64,000 nt of DNA, taken from the NCBI RefSeq assembly GCF_029016485.1, contig NZ_CP092106.1, positions 1,302,001 through 1,366,000 on the forward strand, given 5' to 3'. Source of the stretch: Vibrio sp. JC009 (lineage in GTDB: Bacteria > Pseudomonadota > Gammaproteobacteria > Enterobacterales > Vibrionaceae). The notes under the pieces are model-generated. The model made no database searches. It saw only the letters and a list, made by a program, of their open reading frames with translations, and had not been told where the DNA came from. Positions 27,894-37,889 of the stretch are shown piece by piece. Every line of letters begins with the position of its first letter. The stretch's first letter is position 1. A program made the translations under genes and the position numbers.

Positions 27894-29784
27894 CCGATAT
27901 CTCCTCACCGGTAACCGGTGATGGTTCTGCTTGTCCGGTTTCAGTCGTCAGTTCACCAATAACAGTGCCTTCTTCTGCCAGCTCTGCTTTAACTTCAATC
28001 TCCTTTTCCAGTTCAGTGTCATCAGGCTCAGTCTGTTCAGTATTTATTGCCGGTATCTCAGGCTCTTCAGACGTTATGGCTTCATCCGGTTCAACGGATT
28101 CAGCCACTTCTTCGGAGCTATCTTCTGCTGTCGTGTCAGTTGAAGTTTCTTGCAGCTCCTGGATGACTGGTTCTGCAATATGCTGTCTCGGAACCATATC
28201 ATTTTGCACTTTATCTGCTATTTCATTAAACAGCTGGAATACATCACCGATTTCATCGGAACGGGTCTGGGATATACGTCTGTCCAGACTGCCTGCTTTA
28301 AAGTCCACCATAGCGCGGTGAAGAATGCGCAGCTGGATGGCGATAAAGCTGCCGAAAATAAAGATCACCACCACCACAGACATCAGGGTGACACCGCCAA
28401 CGGACAGCAGCAGTCCGGTGGAAACCTTTTTAATCTGCTCCAGACTGTTTTGTTGCAGGCCTAACTGAATACGGCCCACATTGGTACCGTGGAAATAAAT
28501 AGGGGTCTGGAAGTTAAATACCTGCTGCTCGCCCTGGGTGAGCAGGCTGGTGACCAGAACTTCTTCGTTGTTAAACAGGGTGCCGGTTATCTGGAACTCT
28601 TTCATCGGCTGGCCGATAAGCTCTGGCTGCATTGCTGCCCGTACAATACCGCTGTGATCCTGAATGATCAGGTATTCAAAAGTCTGTCGTTCACTGGCAT
28701 CTTTCACCAGAGATTCCAGAGAAACCCAGTCTTCGCCCAGAACCGGGATAGCACTTTCAGAGGCGATAAACTGTGCCAGAGAGACGCCCGAATCAACGGC
28801 GTATTCGGTCAGTTTCTGACTCTGGATTTTAAGTACGATAAATATACAGGATGCCAGAACCAGGGTGATAATCGAGCTCATAATCAGCGTCCATTTGATA
28901 TGCATGGGCATATATTTATTTCTGCTCTTTTGCTCTTCCTGTTCATACAGCGCATCCAGTTCCCACTGCAGCACTTCAGCCACTTCTGCGCCTGATTTTG
29001 GCCGTTTGGCTGGTTTTTTCTCCAGCAGGCGTTTTAGCAGGTGTTGCAGACCGGCCGGTATTTCATCGGGCAGTTTCCCCAGCAGTTCAGGCTGCTGCTG
29101 AGTGATCTGGGTGATAAGAGTGATCATGGACTTGGATTTAAATGCCTTTTCACCTGTGAGCATTTCATACAAAAGCACGCCCACAGAGAACAGGTCAGAG
29201 CGGCCATCCAGCTTTTCACCAAGAGCCTGTTCCGGAGACATATAGCGCGGGGTACCTAAAAGTGTGCCTGCCTGGGTTTTTTCGCTGGCGGTGCTGTCGT
29301 CCCGGTGAGCGATACCGAAATCGGTCAGTTTTACCGTGTCACCGTCGGGCATAAAGATAATATTGTCCGGTTTAACATCCCGGTGCACTATGCCTTTGCT
29401 GTGCGCATAATCCAGGGCATGAACCAGCTGCATCATCATGCGCAGTGTCTGTTTTATATCGAAGGTCTGTTTCTCTTCCAGCATATCGCCAAGGGTTTTG
29501 CCTTCGATAAGCTCCATTACGATATAGGGTGTATCCTCATAGGTGCCCACATCGTAGATGGTAACAATATTGGGGTGGGAGAGAAAACCGGCAGCTTTGG
29601 CTTCACTTAAAAAACGGTTGTAATACTCTTTATCCAGGCAGTTGTTTTTTTTCAAAACCTTGATTGCCACGGTGCGGTTAATCTCACCGTCGTAGGCTTT
29701 ATAGACATGGGCCATGGAGCCTGCGCCCAATAGCTCGTCGATGCGGTATCTGCCGATATATTTATCTTTTAAGTCGAAGTCCAT
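27856..29784 (-). CDS. Transmembrane Hanks-type Ser/Thr kinase with periplasmic sensor and HAMP
   Basis: This 642-residue protein has a complete N-terminal kinase domain: Gly loop GAGSMAHV 20-27, Lys42, catalytic HRDVKPDN with Asp136, DFG Asp155, and GTPRYMSPEQ in the activation segment. Membrane helices at 298-319 and 456-484 enclose a periplasmic sensor of about 135 residues, and a HAMP-like linker follows (about 485-540). The C-terminal 100 residues are acidic and Glu/Thr-rich. It probably senses the envelope and phosphorylates cytoplasmic targets. TagH, with its FHA domain, is an obvious candidate. No PppA-type phosphatase was seen. It heads the kinase-deacetylase-TPR operon. Confidence 0.93.
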   Translation of the reverse strand: MDFDLKDKYIGRYRIDELLGAGSMAHVYKAYDGEINRTVAIKVLKKNNCLDKEYYNRFLSEAKAAGFLSHPNIVTIYDVGTYEDTPYIVMELIEGKTLGDMLEEKQTFDIKQTLRMMMQLVHALDYAHSKGIVHRDVKPDNIIFMPDGDTVKLTDFGIAHRDDSTASEKTQAGTLLGTPRYMSPEQALGEKLDGRSDLFSVGVLLYEMLTGEKAFKSKSMITLITQITQQQPELLGKLPDEIPAGLQHLLKRLLEKKPAKRPKSGAEVAEVLQWELDALYEQEEQKSRNKYMPMHIKWTLIMSSIITLVLASCIFIVLKIQSQKLTEYAVDSGVSLAQFIASESAIPVLGEDWVSLESLVKDASERQTFEYLIIQDHSGIVRAAMQPELIGQPMKEFQITGTLFNNEEVLVTSLLTQGEQQVFNFQTPIYFHGTNVGRIQLGLQQNSLEQIKKVSTGLLLSVGGVTLMSVVVVIFIFGSFIAIQLRILHRAMVDFKAGSLDRRISQTRSDEIGDVFQLFNEIADKVQNDMVPRQHIAEPVIQELQETSTDTTAEDSSEEVAESVEPDEAITSEEPEIPAINTEQTEPDDTELEKEIEVKAELAEEGTVIGELTTETGQAEPSPVTGEEISDETDGTTIQPKS

Positions 29785-29914
29785 GGCATTTCCTTATGCT
29801 TAATCGTTTGTAAGAAATAAGGCTCCCCTTAAGTGTAGTTCCTGTATAAACTTCTTCTTTCTATGAACATGATATTCTTGCAATTAAGACGAAAAAAATC
29901 AGGTGGCAAAGCAG

Positions 29915-30514
29915 ATGGCAAATATTGACGATAATCAGGAGTTCTTCGAAGAGAGCTTCGGGAAAGTGGAAGCGAGCTATGAGCATTACAAAGATAAGGA
30001 GTTCGAAGAGTGCGAGTTTTCAGATTGTGACTTTTCCGAAAGCAAATTTCAGAACTGCAAATTTACCAATTGTGAGTTTATCCGTTGCAACCTTAGCCTG
30101 ATAGACCTTGCTAATTCCAGGCTGTTTGGCGTGAAATTTACAGACTGCAAACTGGTCGGTGTGGACTGGACCAAAGCCACCTGGTCTTCCTATCATCTGG
30201 ATTTCGAACTCAATTTTGAGCGCTGTATTTTAAATGACGCTTCTTTCTTTGGCCTTACTTTAAACGAACTGAATATCGATGAGTGCAAGCTGCACGATGT
30301 TGACTTCCGCGAAGGCAATTTTGATGACTCAGTGATGAAGTACTGCGATTTTACCCATAGCCTGTTTATGAGAACCAGTTTGCAGAATGTGGATTTCACT
30401 GACTCGACAGATTATGCCATTAACGTATTGGAGAACCGGGTAAAAGGGGCTAAGTTTTCGCGTTATGAAGCACTCAATCTGTTGCAGTGTCTGGATATTG
30501 AACTGGTTGATTAG
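29915..30514 (+). CDS. Pentapeptide-repeat protein
   Basis: This 199-residue protein contains many A(D/N)LXX-type pentapeptide units, such as FEECEFSDCDFSESKFQNCKF and FTNCEFIRCNLSLIDLANS. It should form a right-handed quadrilateral beta helix of the type seen in QnrA/MfpA DNA mimics. I chose the ATG at 29915 because AGGTGG is eight bases upstream; the GTG at 29903 is an alternative. The gene is divergent from the kinase operon with 130 bp between. Function unknown; gyrase protection is possible but not shown. Confidence 0.88.
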   Translation: MANIDDNQEFFEESFGKVEASYEHYKDKEFEECEFSDCDFSESKFQNCKFTNCEFIRCNLSLIDLANSRLFGVKFTDCKLVGVDWTKATWSSYHLDFELNFERCILNDASFFGLTLNELNIDECKLHDVDFREGNFDDSVMKYCDFTHSLFMRTSLQNVDFTDSTDYAINVLENRVKGAKFSRYEALNLLQCLDIELVD

Positions 30515-30613
30515 CCAATGATCCGGTAGCGGTTATATATCATTACTAACAAAAATAACAGTAAGAAAGATTTTCTCCTATAATTTCCTTAGTCGCACCG
30601 AGGATATTACGTT

Positions 30614-32164
30614 ATGAGAAAGTCCAGTAAAACGACGGTTAATGAAGAAGTCTCCTTTCCTTCTGATGCTGAATTAGTCTCGACTACCGATACCCGTGGC
30701 GTTATCACCTACGCCAACAAAGAGTTTTGCGAAGTTGCCGGTTATACCTCTGAGGAGCTGGTGGGTAAGAACCACAATGTTGTCCGGCATCCGCATATGC
30801 CTAAGGCGGCCTTTAAAGATCTGTGGGACCATTTAAAGCAGGGACAGGCCTGGCGCGGAGCGGTCAAAAACCGTTGTAAAGACGGGCGCTATTACTGGGT
30901 GGATGCTTTTGTGACGCCCATATACGAAGCCGGTACTCTGGTTGGCTACCAGTCGGTGCGGACAAAGTTGGGTGAGACCGAAAAGCGGCGGGCGATTAAT
31001 TTATATAAGAAAGCCATAGCCGCTGAGAGCCTGAAAGTGAGCAAAGTGGATATCTTTAATATTCATCTGAGCTTCTCGCGCAAGCTAGCCTTATGGATTG
31101 TTCTGAACCTTGCCTTAATCATTGCTTCCATTACTTACTCTCCTTACTTATCTGTTCTGTTTCCTCTTGCTTCCGTTATGCTGTTTTATAACACCGGCAC
31201 CCGGGAAAGCTACGACAATAAACTGGCCGATGAGTATGACAGTATCTCAAGGCAGGTTTTCTGCGAAACCAAAAATAATATCAGTGAATACCATCTGAAG
31301 ATGTTTGAGGGAAGGCTGAGGACCATTCTTGGCAGAGTGCTGGATAGCAGCCGTTTTCTTTTAGGGGAAGCGGAAGTACTGTCGCGCACCTCTGAAGAGG
31401 CAAGGGAAAACGTTGAGAAAGAGTCGGTGGAGCTGGAGAAAGTGGCTACGGCAGTGGAAGAAATGGTGGCGACGATTTCAGAAATTGCGCTGCACTGTTC
31501 AGATATTATGAATCAGACCAATCTGGCCAGAAATACGTCGAAGCAGGTGACCGGGGATTTAAGCAGCACACAGAAGAAAATCGAGCACCTGGCAGCCGAA
31601 GTGGAAGCTTCTGCCAAAATTACCGATGAGTTAGCCAAAGAGTCAGTGCGGATAAATAGTGTGATGGAAGAGATTCAGGGTATCGCTGAGCAAACAAACC
31701 TGCTTGCGCTTAATGCCTCCATTGAAGCTGCAAGAGCTGGTGAGCACGGGCGCGGATTTGCCGTAGTTGCAGATGAAGTGCGTGCGCTGAGCCAGAGAAC
31801 TCACGGCGCTACTGAGCAAATCCAGAAATCGGTCACCGGAATTCAAAGTACGCTGAAAACCCTGTCAGCCTCCATGGACGAAGGACAGAAAAGTGCAGAT
31901 GAATGTGTGGAAATTACCAATGTCACCAAAGACAGCTTAAGCGGACTCTGCTCCATAGTGACGGAGATTTCTGATAACACCACTCAGATAGCCTCGGCAG
32001 CAGAGCAGCAAAGCGTTGCGGCTAAGGAGATAGGGGGGAATATTTCCAACCTGAGCCAGTCGTCAACACAGAGCCTGTGCCAGGCAGAGCTGGTGGCTAA
32101 GAATGCGGATGAAATTGGTAAGCAGTCTGAGAAGTTGTTGTTTATGACTAAGAGTTTTGGGTAA
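30614..32164 (+). CDS. Aer-like PAS-domain chemoreceptor
   Basis: This 516-residue receptor opens with a PAS domain (about 20-125, including [37 protein letters not shown]). A short hydrophobic double segment (about 155-195) anchors it in the membrane without a large periplasmic domain. The signalling domain is present ([40 protein letters not shown]). The layout is that of Aer-type redox/aerotaxis receptors with FAD-binding PAS domains. FAD binding is inferred. It is a single gene with its own upstream region. Confidence 0.9.
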   Translation: MRKSSKTTVNEEVSFPSDAELVSTTDTRGVITYANKEFCEVAGYTSEELVGKNHNVVRHPHMPKAAFKDLWDHLKQGQAWRGAVKNRCKDGRYYWVDAFVTPIYEAGTLVGYQSVRTKLGETEKRRAINLYKKAIAAESLKVSKVDIFNIHLSFSRKLALWIVLNLALIIASITYSPYLSVLFPLASVMLFYNTGTRESYDNKLADEYDSISRQVFCETKNNISEYHLKMFEGRLRTILGRVLDSSRFLLGEAEVLSRTSEEARENVEKESVELEKVATAVEEMVATISEIALHCSDIMNQTNLARNTSKQVTGDLSSTQKKIEHLAAEVEASAKITDELAKESVRINSVMEEIQGIAEQTNLLALNASIEAARAGEHGRGFAVVADEVRALSQRTHGATEQIQKSVTGIQSTLKTLSASMDEGQKSADECVEITNVTKDSLSGLCSIVTEISDNTTQIASAAEQQSVAAKEIGGNISNLSQSSTQSLCQAELVAKNADEIGKQSEKLLFMTKSFG

Positions 32165-32206
32165 GACCCAATAGGACAGGCTCTTATCTTATACGATAAC
32201 GTCGTC

Positions 32207-32238
32207 ATCCAGGAAATAGCGAAGCCATTATCCGGGAT
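32207..32238. repeat. REP-like imperfect palindrome between convergent receptor genes
   Basis: ATCCAGGA...ATAGC is answered by GC.ATTATCCGGGAT over 32 bp. A second inverted repeat (GGAG-A-CTCCT / AGGAG-C-CTCC, 32243-32268) follows immediately. Together they fill most of the 122 bp between the two convergent chemoreceptor stops. No long T run follows, so a classical terminator is not clear on either strand. Confidence 0.6.
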
Positions 32239-32286
32239 CTACGGAGACTCCTCGTTAAAGGAGCCTCCAGATTAGAACACCAGCTC

Positions 32287-35067
32287 TTAAACATGAAACT
32301 GCCGGGTCAGTTCACTAAGCTCCTCTGCTGATCGGGCTACCTCCTGGCTTGCCGCACTTAGCTCTTCAGAGGCGGTGGCGGTCTGTACTGATACTTCGTT
32401 GATATGCAGAATCTTCTCGTTGATATCTTCAGTTACCTGAGCCTGCTCTTCAGAAGCGGTGGAGATCTGAGCCATCATATTGTCTATTTCACCGATGGCT
32501 GTGCTGATGCCGAGGAAGGCTTCACGGGTTTTATCTGACAGCTCTCCTACCTGCGATGCATTTTGCGCGTTGCGCTCAATGCTGGAGCTTACCGAGTTCG
32601 CTGAATTCTGGACATTGCTGATCATCTGCTGAATTTCTGAAGCTGAGTCCTGGGTACGCTGGGCAAGTGTTCTTACTTCATCAGCAACCACCGCAAAGCC
32701 GCGTCCGAATTCGCCTGCGCGGGCCGATTCTATGGCGGCATTCAGGGCCAGCAGGTTGGTCTGCTCGGCAATTTCCTGAATCACGTCCAGTACTTTATTG
32801 ATGGCTTCACTTTGATCTCTTAGCTGAATAACATCTTCAGAAGTGGCCTGTACAGAGGCAATCAGCTCCTGAATGGCGGCCATGTTTTTCTCCAGAACCT
32901 GCAGACCCTGATCACTCTGTTTAGAAGCCTGTTCAGAGGCAAGTGCCGCATCATTTGTGTTTTTTGCAACATCTGAGGTGGTGCTTGCCATTTGATTTAC
33001 AGCGGTCGCCACCTGCTCAATATCGGCATTTTGCGCGGCAATTGAGGTGGTGGTCTGGTTGGAAACCATGGAGGTTTCCTCGGAAGTTGAGGCCAGAGTG
33101 TTACTGGATTCCAGCATCTTGGAGACCAGAGCTTTAAGGTTCAGTGACATATTTCTCAGTGAGCCGTAAAGGGTGTCGCCGGCGATAGAGTCATCAAACC
33201 TATGGGTCAGGTCGCCATCTGCAACCTGAGCGGCAAGCGCTATCATCTCTCTAGGCTCTCCACCCAGTGGTTTTTTGATCATTTTCGCCAGCATAACAGC
33301 CATAACCACGATAACCACCATGGCGATGATAATCAAAACCATAAGCAGTTTTTCAATGGTTGTCAGCGTCGCAAAGGCTTCTGCTTCGTCAATCTCAACC
33401 AGCAGCGCCCAGCGCATATCTTCTATATCCAGTGGAGCATAAGAAGAGAGAACCGGATTGCCGTTGTAGTCGGTGATCAGCTGTGAGCCGGTTTGTCCCT
33501 GCAGTGCGGCCTCTGAGGCAACTGAATGAACGCCGTTTTCCTCAACGGTCCCGGCAAATGAAGCTTTTACAGAGTGGCCTACAGGATCAAGGTAGGAGTC
33601 GGAGCGCATTCGGTTATCGCTGCCCACCAGGTAGGACTCACCGGTTTCCCCCATACCTTCTCTGAGATTCATTACCGCGTTAATGGCATCAATGGAGAGC
33701 TGGAGAGCTATTACCATTGCAACCTCACCGGACTCAGACAAAATCGGCTGGGCGATGAAGGAAGCAGGGTCAAAGTTAGATGGCTCGTATGGTGCAAAAT
33801 CAATAATGCCGTAGTCCTTGCTGTTTTTTACATCGCGGAACAGCTGAGCCAGATTGGAGTCGGAATATGGACCGTTAATCAGGTTAGAGCCGAAGTCAGA
33901 CTCTCTGGTGGCGGTGTAGAATATCTCTCCGTCCGGTTCAATAAGAAACAGATCATAGTAGTTATATTTCTGGATATAAGTCTGGTAGAGCTCTTGTCCG
34001 CTTGAGTCTGTTGGCACTAAGGCCGCGAGAATGTCGATATCTGAGAAGACCTTCCAGTTCACATCATCACTGATTTTAATGCTCTTACTGGCGGTCAGGA
34101 TCAGCTTGCCATGCCGGTCTCTGCTGATATAGGAATCAGACGTGTTTTGGGAAGCGGATGTGTCGTCAGCAATTTTGATGTTTTTTGCAAAGGACTCATT
34201 GACCGATAAGTCTTCTGTATCTGAGCGCAGAAGATGATCCGGGCCAACCAGGTAACTTTTTACATCACTTTCCGCAGCCAGAATATGCGAGATATGCTCA
34301 ATAGGAAATTGCACCGCGGCATAGCCGGTATGGGCGCCAAAATCATCAAATACCTTTGTCAGAAAGAAACCGGCGGGATCGTTATCAGACGGCTTGTAAG
34401 CGGTAAAGTCACCAAAAAAGATGCCGTTGCTCTCTTCAGGCAGAGCTTTTGCTTTATTGTATGCCACTTCCAGGCCGGAGCCCTGAATCAGTTCTGAACT
34501 CACATTTTTTGTCAGGTCAGGCTCTCTGGCTGTGGTATACAGAATATCGCCGTCAAGACTGATAAGAAATGCATCATACCAGTTGAACTCTTTGTTAAAG
34601 TCATCAATTTTTGGACCATGCACCGCTGCTGCATCTTTCCACAGCATTGAATCAACCGTCTTACCCTGAAAAGTAAATGCCCGTGAGAAGTCTTCGGTCG
34701 CGCCGATAGCGGAGGCAGAGCGTGAGAATATTTTCAGCTCTTTCTTCAGTATGCTGATGTATTCCGCCACCTCTTTCTCGCGGGTATTGTTGGTTTCCTG
34801 TAGTGTCCTGATGGCTTCGCTGTTAAAGGTGTTGATGACCTCGCGCAGTACACCGATGTCACCTTTTCTTTCACCATAAAAACCGGTCAATTGGCTGCTT
34901 TTAATCGCCCTGACAGTATCAAGCTGATTGTAGGACTGCCTTCTTAACTCGTTGTCAAACAGATAGGTGGAAGTGAGTCCAACCAGTAACGCAGGAATGA
35001 CGCCAACGGACAACAGAGAGACAAGCAAAAGTCTGGAGAGCGTTATATTTTTGAAGGATAGTTTCAT
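32287..35067 (-). CDS. Methyl-accepting chemotaxis protein with duplicated Cache-like sensor
   Basis: This 926-residue chemoreceptor has a first membrane helix (about 13-35), a periplasmic sensor of about 530 residues, a second helix (about 570-592), HAMP and the MCP signalling domain ([26 protein letters not shown] near 770). The sensor shows an internal duplication: [22 protein letters not shown] near 166-187 is answered by [22 protein letters not shown] near 370-391, and SYLVG segments follow each half. This suggests two dCache-type ligand domains in tandem. Ligand unknown. Confidence 0.93.
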   Translation of the reverse strand: MKLSFKNITLSRLLLVSLLSVGVIPALLVGLTSTYLFDNELRRQSYNQLDTVRAIKSSQLTGFYGERKGDIGVLREVINTFNSEAIRTLQETNNTREKEVAEYISILKKELKIFSRSASAIGATEDFSRAFTFQGKTVDSMLWKDAAAVHGPKIDDFNKEFNWYDAFLISLDGDILYTTAREPDLTKNVSSELIQGSGLEVAYNKAKALPEESNGIFFGDFTAYKPSDNDPAGFFLTKVFDDFGAHTGYAAVQFPIEHISHILAAESDVKSYLVGPDHLLRSDTEDLSVNESFAKNIKIADDTSASQNTSDSYISRDRHGKLILTASKSIKISDDVNWKVFSDIDILAALVPTDSSGQELYQTYIQKYNYYDLFLIEPDGEIFYTATRESDFGSNLINGPYSDSNLAQLFRDVKNSKDYGIIDFAPYEPSNFDPASFIAQPILSESGEVAMVIALQLSIDAINAVMNLREGMGETGESYLVGSDNRMRSDSYLDPVGHSVKASFAGTVEENGVHSVASEAALQGQTGSQLITDYNGNPVLSSYAPLDIEDMRWALLVEIDEAEAFATLTTIEKLLMVLIIIAMVVIVVMAVMLAKMIKKPLGGEPREMIALAAQVADGDLTHRFDDSIAGDTLYGSLRNMSLNLKALVSKMLESSNTLASTSEETSMVSNQTTTSIAAQNADIEQVATAVNQMASTTSDVAKNTNDAALASEQASKQSDQGLQVLEKNMAAIQELIASVQATSEDVIQLRDQSEAINKVLDVIQEIAEQTNLLALNAAIESARAGEFGRGFAVVADEVRTLAQRTQDSASEIQQMISNVQNSANSVSSSIERNAQNASQVGELSDKTREAFLGISTAIGEIDNMMAQISTASEEQAQVTEDINEKILHINEVSVQTATASEELSAASQEVARSAEELSELTRQFHV

Positions 35068-35205
35068 TATGACGATACTCCTTAACAGATAAGAAGGGCC
35101 TCTTACCTTAAGGTTTTACATTAGAATGAGTTAATTTACATACTGTCATAACTCTATTGAGCTTGTTATTAATTATAATCCAATATGTTAACTCAGACAT
35201 GTATT

Positions 35206-36945
35206 TCACTTAGAAATTAATTCATCTTCAAATAATTTGTCGCGTAATTTCCAGAAGCGGCCGCTTTTGCGCGCGATAACAAATTGCGGCAGGCGAAATC
35301 TGTGTTGATTATTAACGATTTTTGTCGGTGAGCTTTCTTCAAAGGGACGGTGTCTGTCTGCAAGGTGGGAGCGGACAAACTGCTTATAAAAGCGGATTTT
35401 CTGAGCCTTGGTGTTAAGTGACCAGAATTCATGTACCTGAGCACCTTCATCGCCCTGATAGGTCACCTTCAACTGGTTTTTGCCGTTACTGTCTTTGTGT
35501 ACCGAGAGTGTCATGTCAGTACATTCAAAGACTAAGGCATCTTTCAGGTTAAGTGCTTCTTTGAGTTTTTTATCAGGATCAACCAGTGTGGCATCGCATT
35601 CGTGGCAGATACGGGCGGCGATATCATTGTCTGCGCCGCATTCATTGCAGTACTTGGCTCTGAACCGGTAGCCGCAGTGTTCTCTGCTGCCATCTTCATC
35701 TTCAAAATAGCCCTGGCAGCGACGGCCATAGTGTTCCAGCAGAAATCCGTTGCTGTCTAACTTGCCCCAGAAGTTGTTGTTAAAGCCGCAGGACGGGCAG
35801 GGAATGGTGACAATGTCACTTTGTGAGTCCGGTTTAGGATCGCCCACCTCAGGCTGGTAGAGGTCGTAGTTGTTGCCGGCGTAGTCCAGAACCAGGCATT
35901 CCTCTTTGCCTTCAGAAAGCCGGAGTCCCCGGCCGATAATTTGCTGGTAAAGGCTGACCGATTCTGTTGGCCTTAAAATGGCGATCAGATCCACATGCGG
36001 GGCATCAAAACCTGTGGTGAGAACCGATACATTGACCAGGTATTTTAGCTCTTGTTCTTTAAAGCTACGGATGATGCTGTCCCGCTCTTTATGATGCGTA
36101 TCACCAATAACAATAGCGGATTCTGATTCAGGCAGAAGCGACAGGATTTCCTGAGCATGGCGGACGGTGGCGGCAAAGATCATCACGCCCTGTTTGTCCT
36201 GGCTCATCTGGATAATCTGCTGAACGATTTGCGGGGTTGCCCGTTTTGAGCTTTCTATCACCATATCCAGTTCAGACTCTTTATAGCGTCCGGTATTGGC
36301 TGGCTTTAGTTGGGAGAAGTCATAGCTTAAAACCGGAGCATCTATCATCCTTGCCGGAGTTAAAAAGCCTTCATCTAAAAGGTAACGAATGGGAAGCTCA
36401 AAAATACAGTCACGGAAAAAGCGGGGTTCTTCGCTGCGCACCTGACCACGGGTGTGGTACTGATAAATCCAGCCCATGCCCAGACGGTAGGGGGTGGCGG
36501 TCAGGCCCAGAATCTTTATTCCGGGGTTAAGTTCGGTTAGGTGAGTAATGACCTTTTGGTAACTGCTTTTTTTATCGTCCGGCACCCGGTGGCATTCATC
36601 GATAACCAGCAGGGAAAACTGATTGGCGAAGGCGTCCAGGTTTCTTACCACGGACTGAACGGAGGCAAAAACCACCTGCTGATCGGTTTCCTTCCGGCCA
36701 AGTCCGGCAGAGAAAATGGAGCCGGTGAGACCATAGCCTTCATATTTCGCGTGGTTCTGCTCAACCAACTCTTTTACATGCGCAAGTACCAATACGCGGC
36801 CCTTCGCCAGACGGGCAAGCTCCGCAATGACCAGACTTTTACCCGCACCTGTCGGCAGAACAATGACGGCAGGCGTTGAATGCTTACGGAAATAGTGGAT
36901 AACAGCTTTTACGGAGTCTGCCTGATAGGGCCTGAGTTTGTACAT
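35206..36945 (-). CDS. radD: DNA-repair ATPase RadD (YejH)
   Basis: This 579-residue superfamily-2 helicase-like protein starts best at ATG 36945 (MYKLRPYQADSVKAVIHYF), close to the E. coli RadD length of 586. Motifs are Walker A PTGAGKS (31-37), DECH (116-119), and QIIGRGLRLSEGK. The second half carries two Cys4-type zinc motifs (CPSCG...; CNECGADN...CHECDA). The longer ORF upstream lacks homology. RadD, with single-stranded-DNA-binding protein and RecA, limits recombination intermediates. It is divergent from rsuA, and bcr follows rsuA, the arrangement known from E. coli (radD-rsuA-bcr neighbourhood). Confidence 0.93.
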   Translation of the reverse strand: MYKLRPYQADSVKAVIHYFRKHSTPAVIVLPTGAGKSLVIAELARLAKGRVLVLAHVKELVEQNHAKYEGYGLTGSIFSAGLGRKETDQQVVFASVQSVVRNLDAFANQFSLLVIDECHRVPDDKKSSYQKVITHLTELNPGIKILGLTATPYRLGMGWIYQYHTRGQVRSEEPRFFRDCIFELPIRYLLDEGFLTPARMIDAPVLSYDFSQLKPANTGRYKESELDMVIESSKRATPQIVQQIIQMSQDKQGVMIFAATVRHAQEILSLLPESESAIVIGDTHHKERDSIIRSFKEQELKYLVNVSVLTTGFDAPHVDLIAILRPTESVSLYQQIIGRGLRLSEGKEECLVLDYAGNNYDLYQPEVGDPKPDSQSDIVTIPCPSCGFNNNFWGKLDSNGFLLEHYGRRCQGYFEDEDGSREHCGYRFRAKYCNECGADNDIAARICHECDATLVDPDKKLKEALNLKDALVFECTDMTLSVHKDSNGKNQLKVTYQGDEGAQVHEFWSLNTKAQKIRFYKQFVRSHLADRHRPFEESSPTKIVNNQHRFRLPQFVIARKSGRFWKLRDKLFEDELISK

Positions 36946-37024
36946 ACGCGGGAAAAGTGTGAAATAGCTCAACTTATTATGGAATAGGGAATATAATACC
37001 CGACCTGAACAAGAAGAGGTATTC

Positions 37025-37720
37025 ATGAGATTAGATAAATTTCTGTGTGATGCGCTGGGTGCTACCCGCAAAGAGGCAACCAAGATTATTAAAAGCGGTG
37101 ATGTGACTGTAAATGGCGTAATGCAAAAGAGCGGCGCTTTTAAGGTAACAGAGGATTGTACTGTTGAGTGGCAGGACAGAGAAATCGCCATGCAGGGCCC
37201 TCGTTATATCATGCTTTTTAAGCCTGAGGGTTTTGTCTGCTCACATGAAGATGGTTTTAATCACACGGCATTTGTGCTTCTTGATGAAGTGAAAATGGAA
37301 AATCTGCACTTTGCCGGTCGTCTGGATGTGGATACTACCGGTCTGGTGCTGATTACTGACGACGGTAAATGGTCTCACAGAATTACTTCTCCTAAACATA
37401 AGTGCGAAAAGACTTACCGTGTCTGGCTGGCCGATCCCGTTCAGGATGACTATCAGGAAAAATTTGCAACCGGCATTGAGCTGAGAAATGAAAGGGAGCT
37501 GACGCTGCCAGCTGAGCTTGAGGTGCTTGATGAGAAGGAAGTGCTTCTGACGATTACTGAAGGGAAATACCATCAGGTGAAACGTATGTTTGCTGCTCTG
37601 GGTAATAAGGTTGAAGCGCTGCACCGGGAGCGGATTGGCGCCATTGAGCTGGATGAAGAGCTGGAGCCGGGTGAGTATCGTTATCTTACTGAAGAAGAGA
37701 TCGATGCTGTCTGGCGGTGA
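37025..37720 (+). CDS. rsuA: 16S rRNA pseudouridine(516) synthase RsuA
   Basis: This 231-residue protein has an N-terminal S4 RNA-binding domain (1-55, MRLDKFLCDALGATRKEA) and a pseudouridine synthase domain. The catalytic Asp lies in GRLDVDTTGL. Length equals that of E. coli RsuA, which modifies U516 of 16S rRNA during small-subunit assembly. It begins 79 bp from the divergent radD start and is followed by a 24-bp inverted repeat before bcr. AAGAGG lies upstream of the ATG. Confidence 0.95.
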   Translation: MRLDKFLCDALGATRKEATKIIKSGDVTVNGVMQKSGAFKVTEDCTVEWQDREIAMQGPRYIMLFKPEGFVCSHEDGFNHTAFVLLDEVKMENLHFAGRLDVDTTGLVLITDDGKWSHRITSPKHKCEKTYRVWLADPVQDDYQEKFATGIELRNERELTLPAELEVLDEKEVLLTITEGKYHQVKRMFAALGNKVEALHRERIGAIELDEELEPGEYRYLTEEEIDAVWR

Positions 37721-37737
37721 TTTTTGGTTCCTGTGGG

Positions 37738-37850
37738 TGGGGCAAGGTAGCTGATATCAAACACAGACACGCATAAACCCTTCCATGGGGCTCGGCCTTG
37801 CCATCCCTGGCAAGGACGGTCTGCTTTTTGATATCAGCCACCTTGCCCCA
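37738..37850. repeat. 113-bp inverted-repeat element between rsuA and bcr
   Basis: Arms at 37738-37761 and 37827-37850 are inverse copies of 24 bp with one mismatch (core GGGGCAAGGT, GCTGATATCAAA). They enclose a 65-bp loop containing smaller repeats (GGCCTTGCC and TGGCAAGG). The element lies in the gap between rsuA and bcr. It could be a transcription attenuator or terminator, or a small palindromic mobile repeat. There is no T run typical of a simple terminator. Confidence 0.8.
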
Positions 37851-37889
37851 GGTGACTATTGCTGTAGAAATCAAATAATAAAGAGTGCT

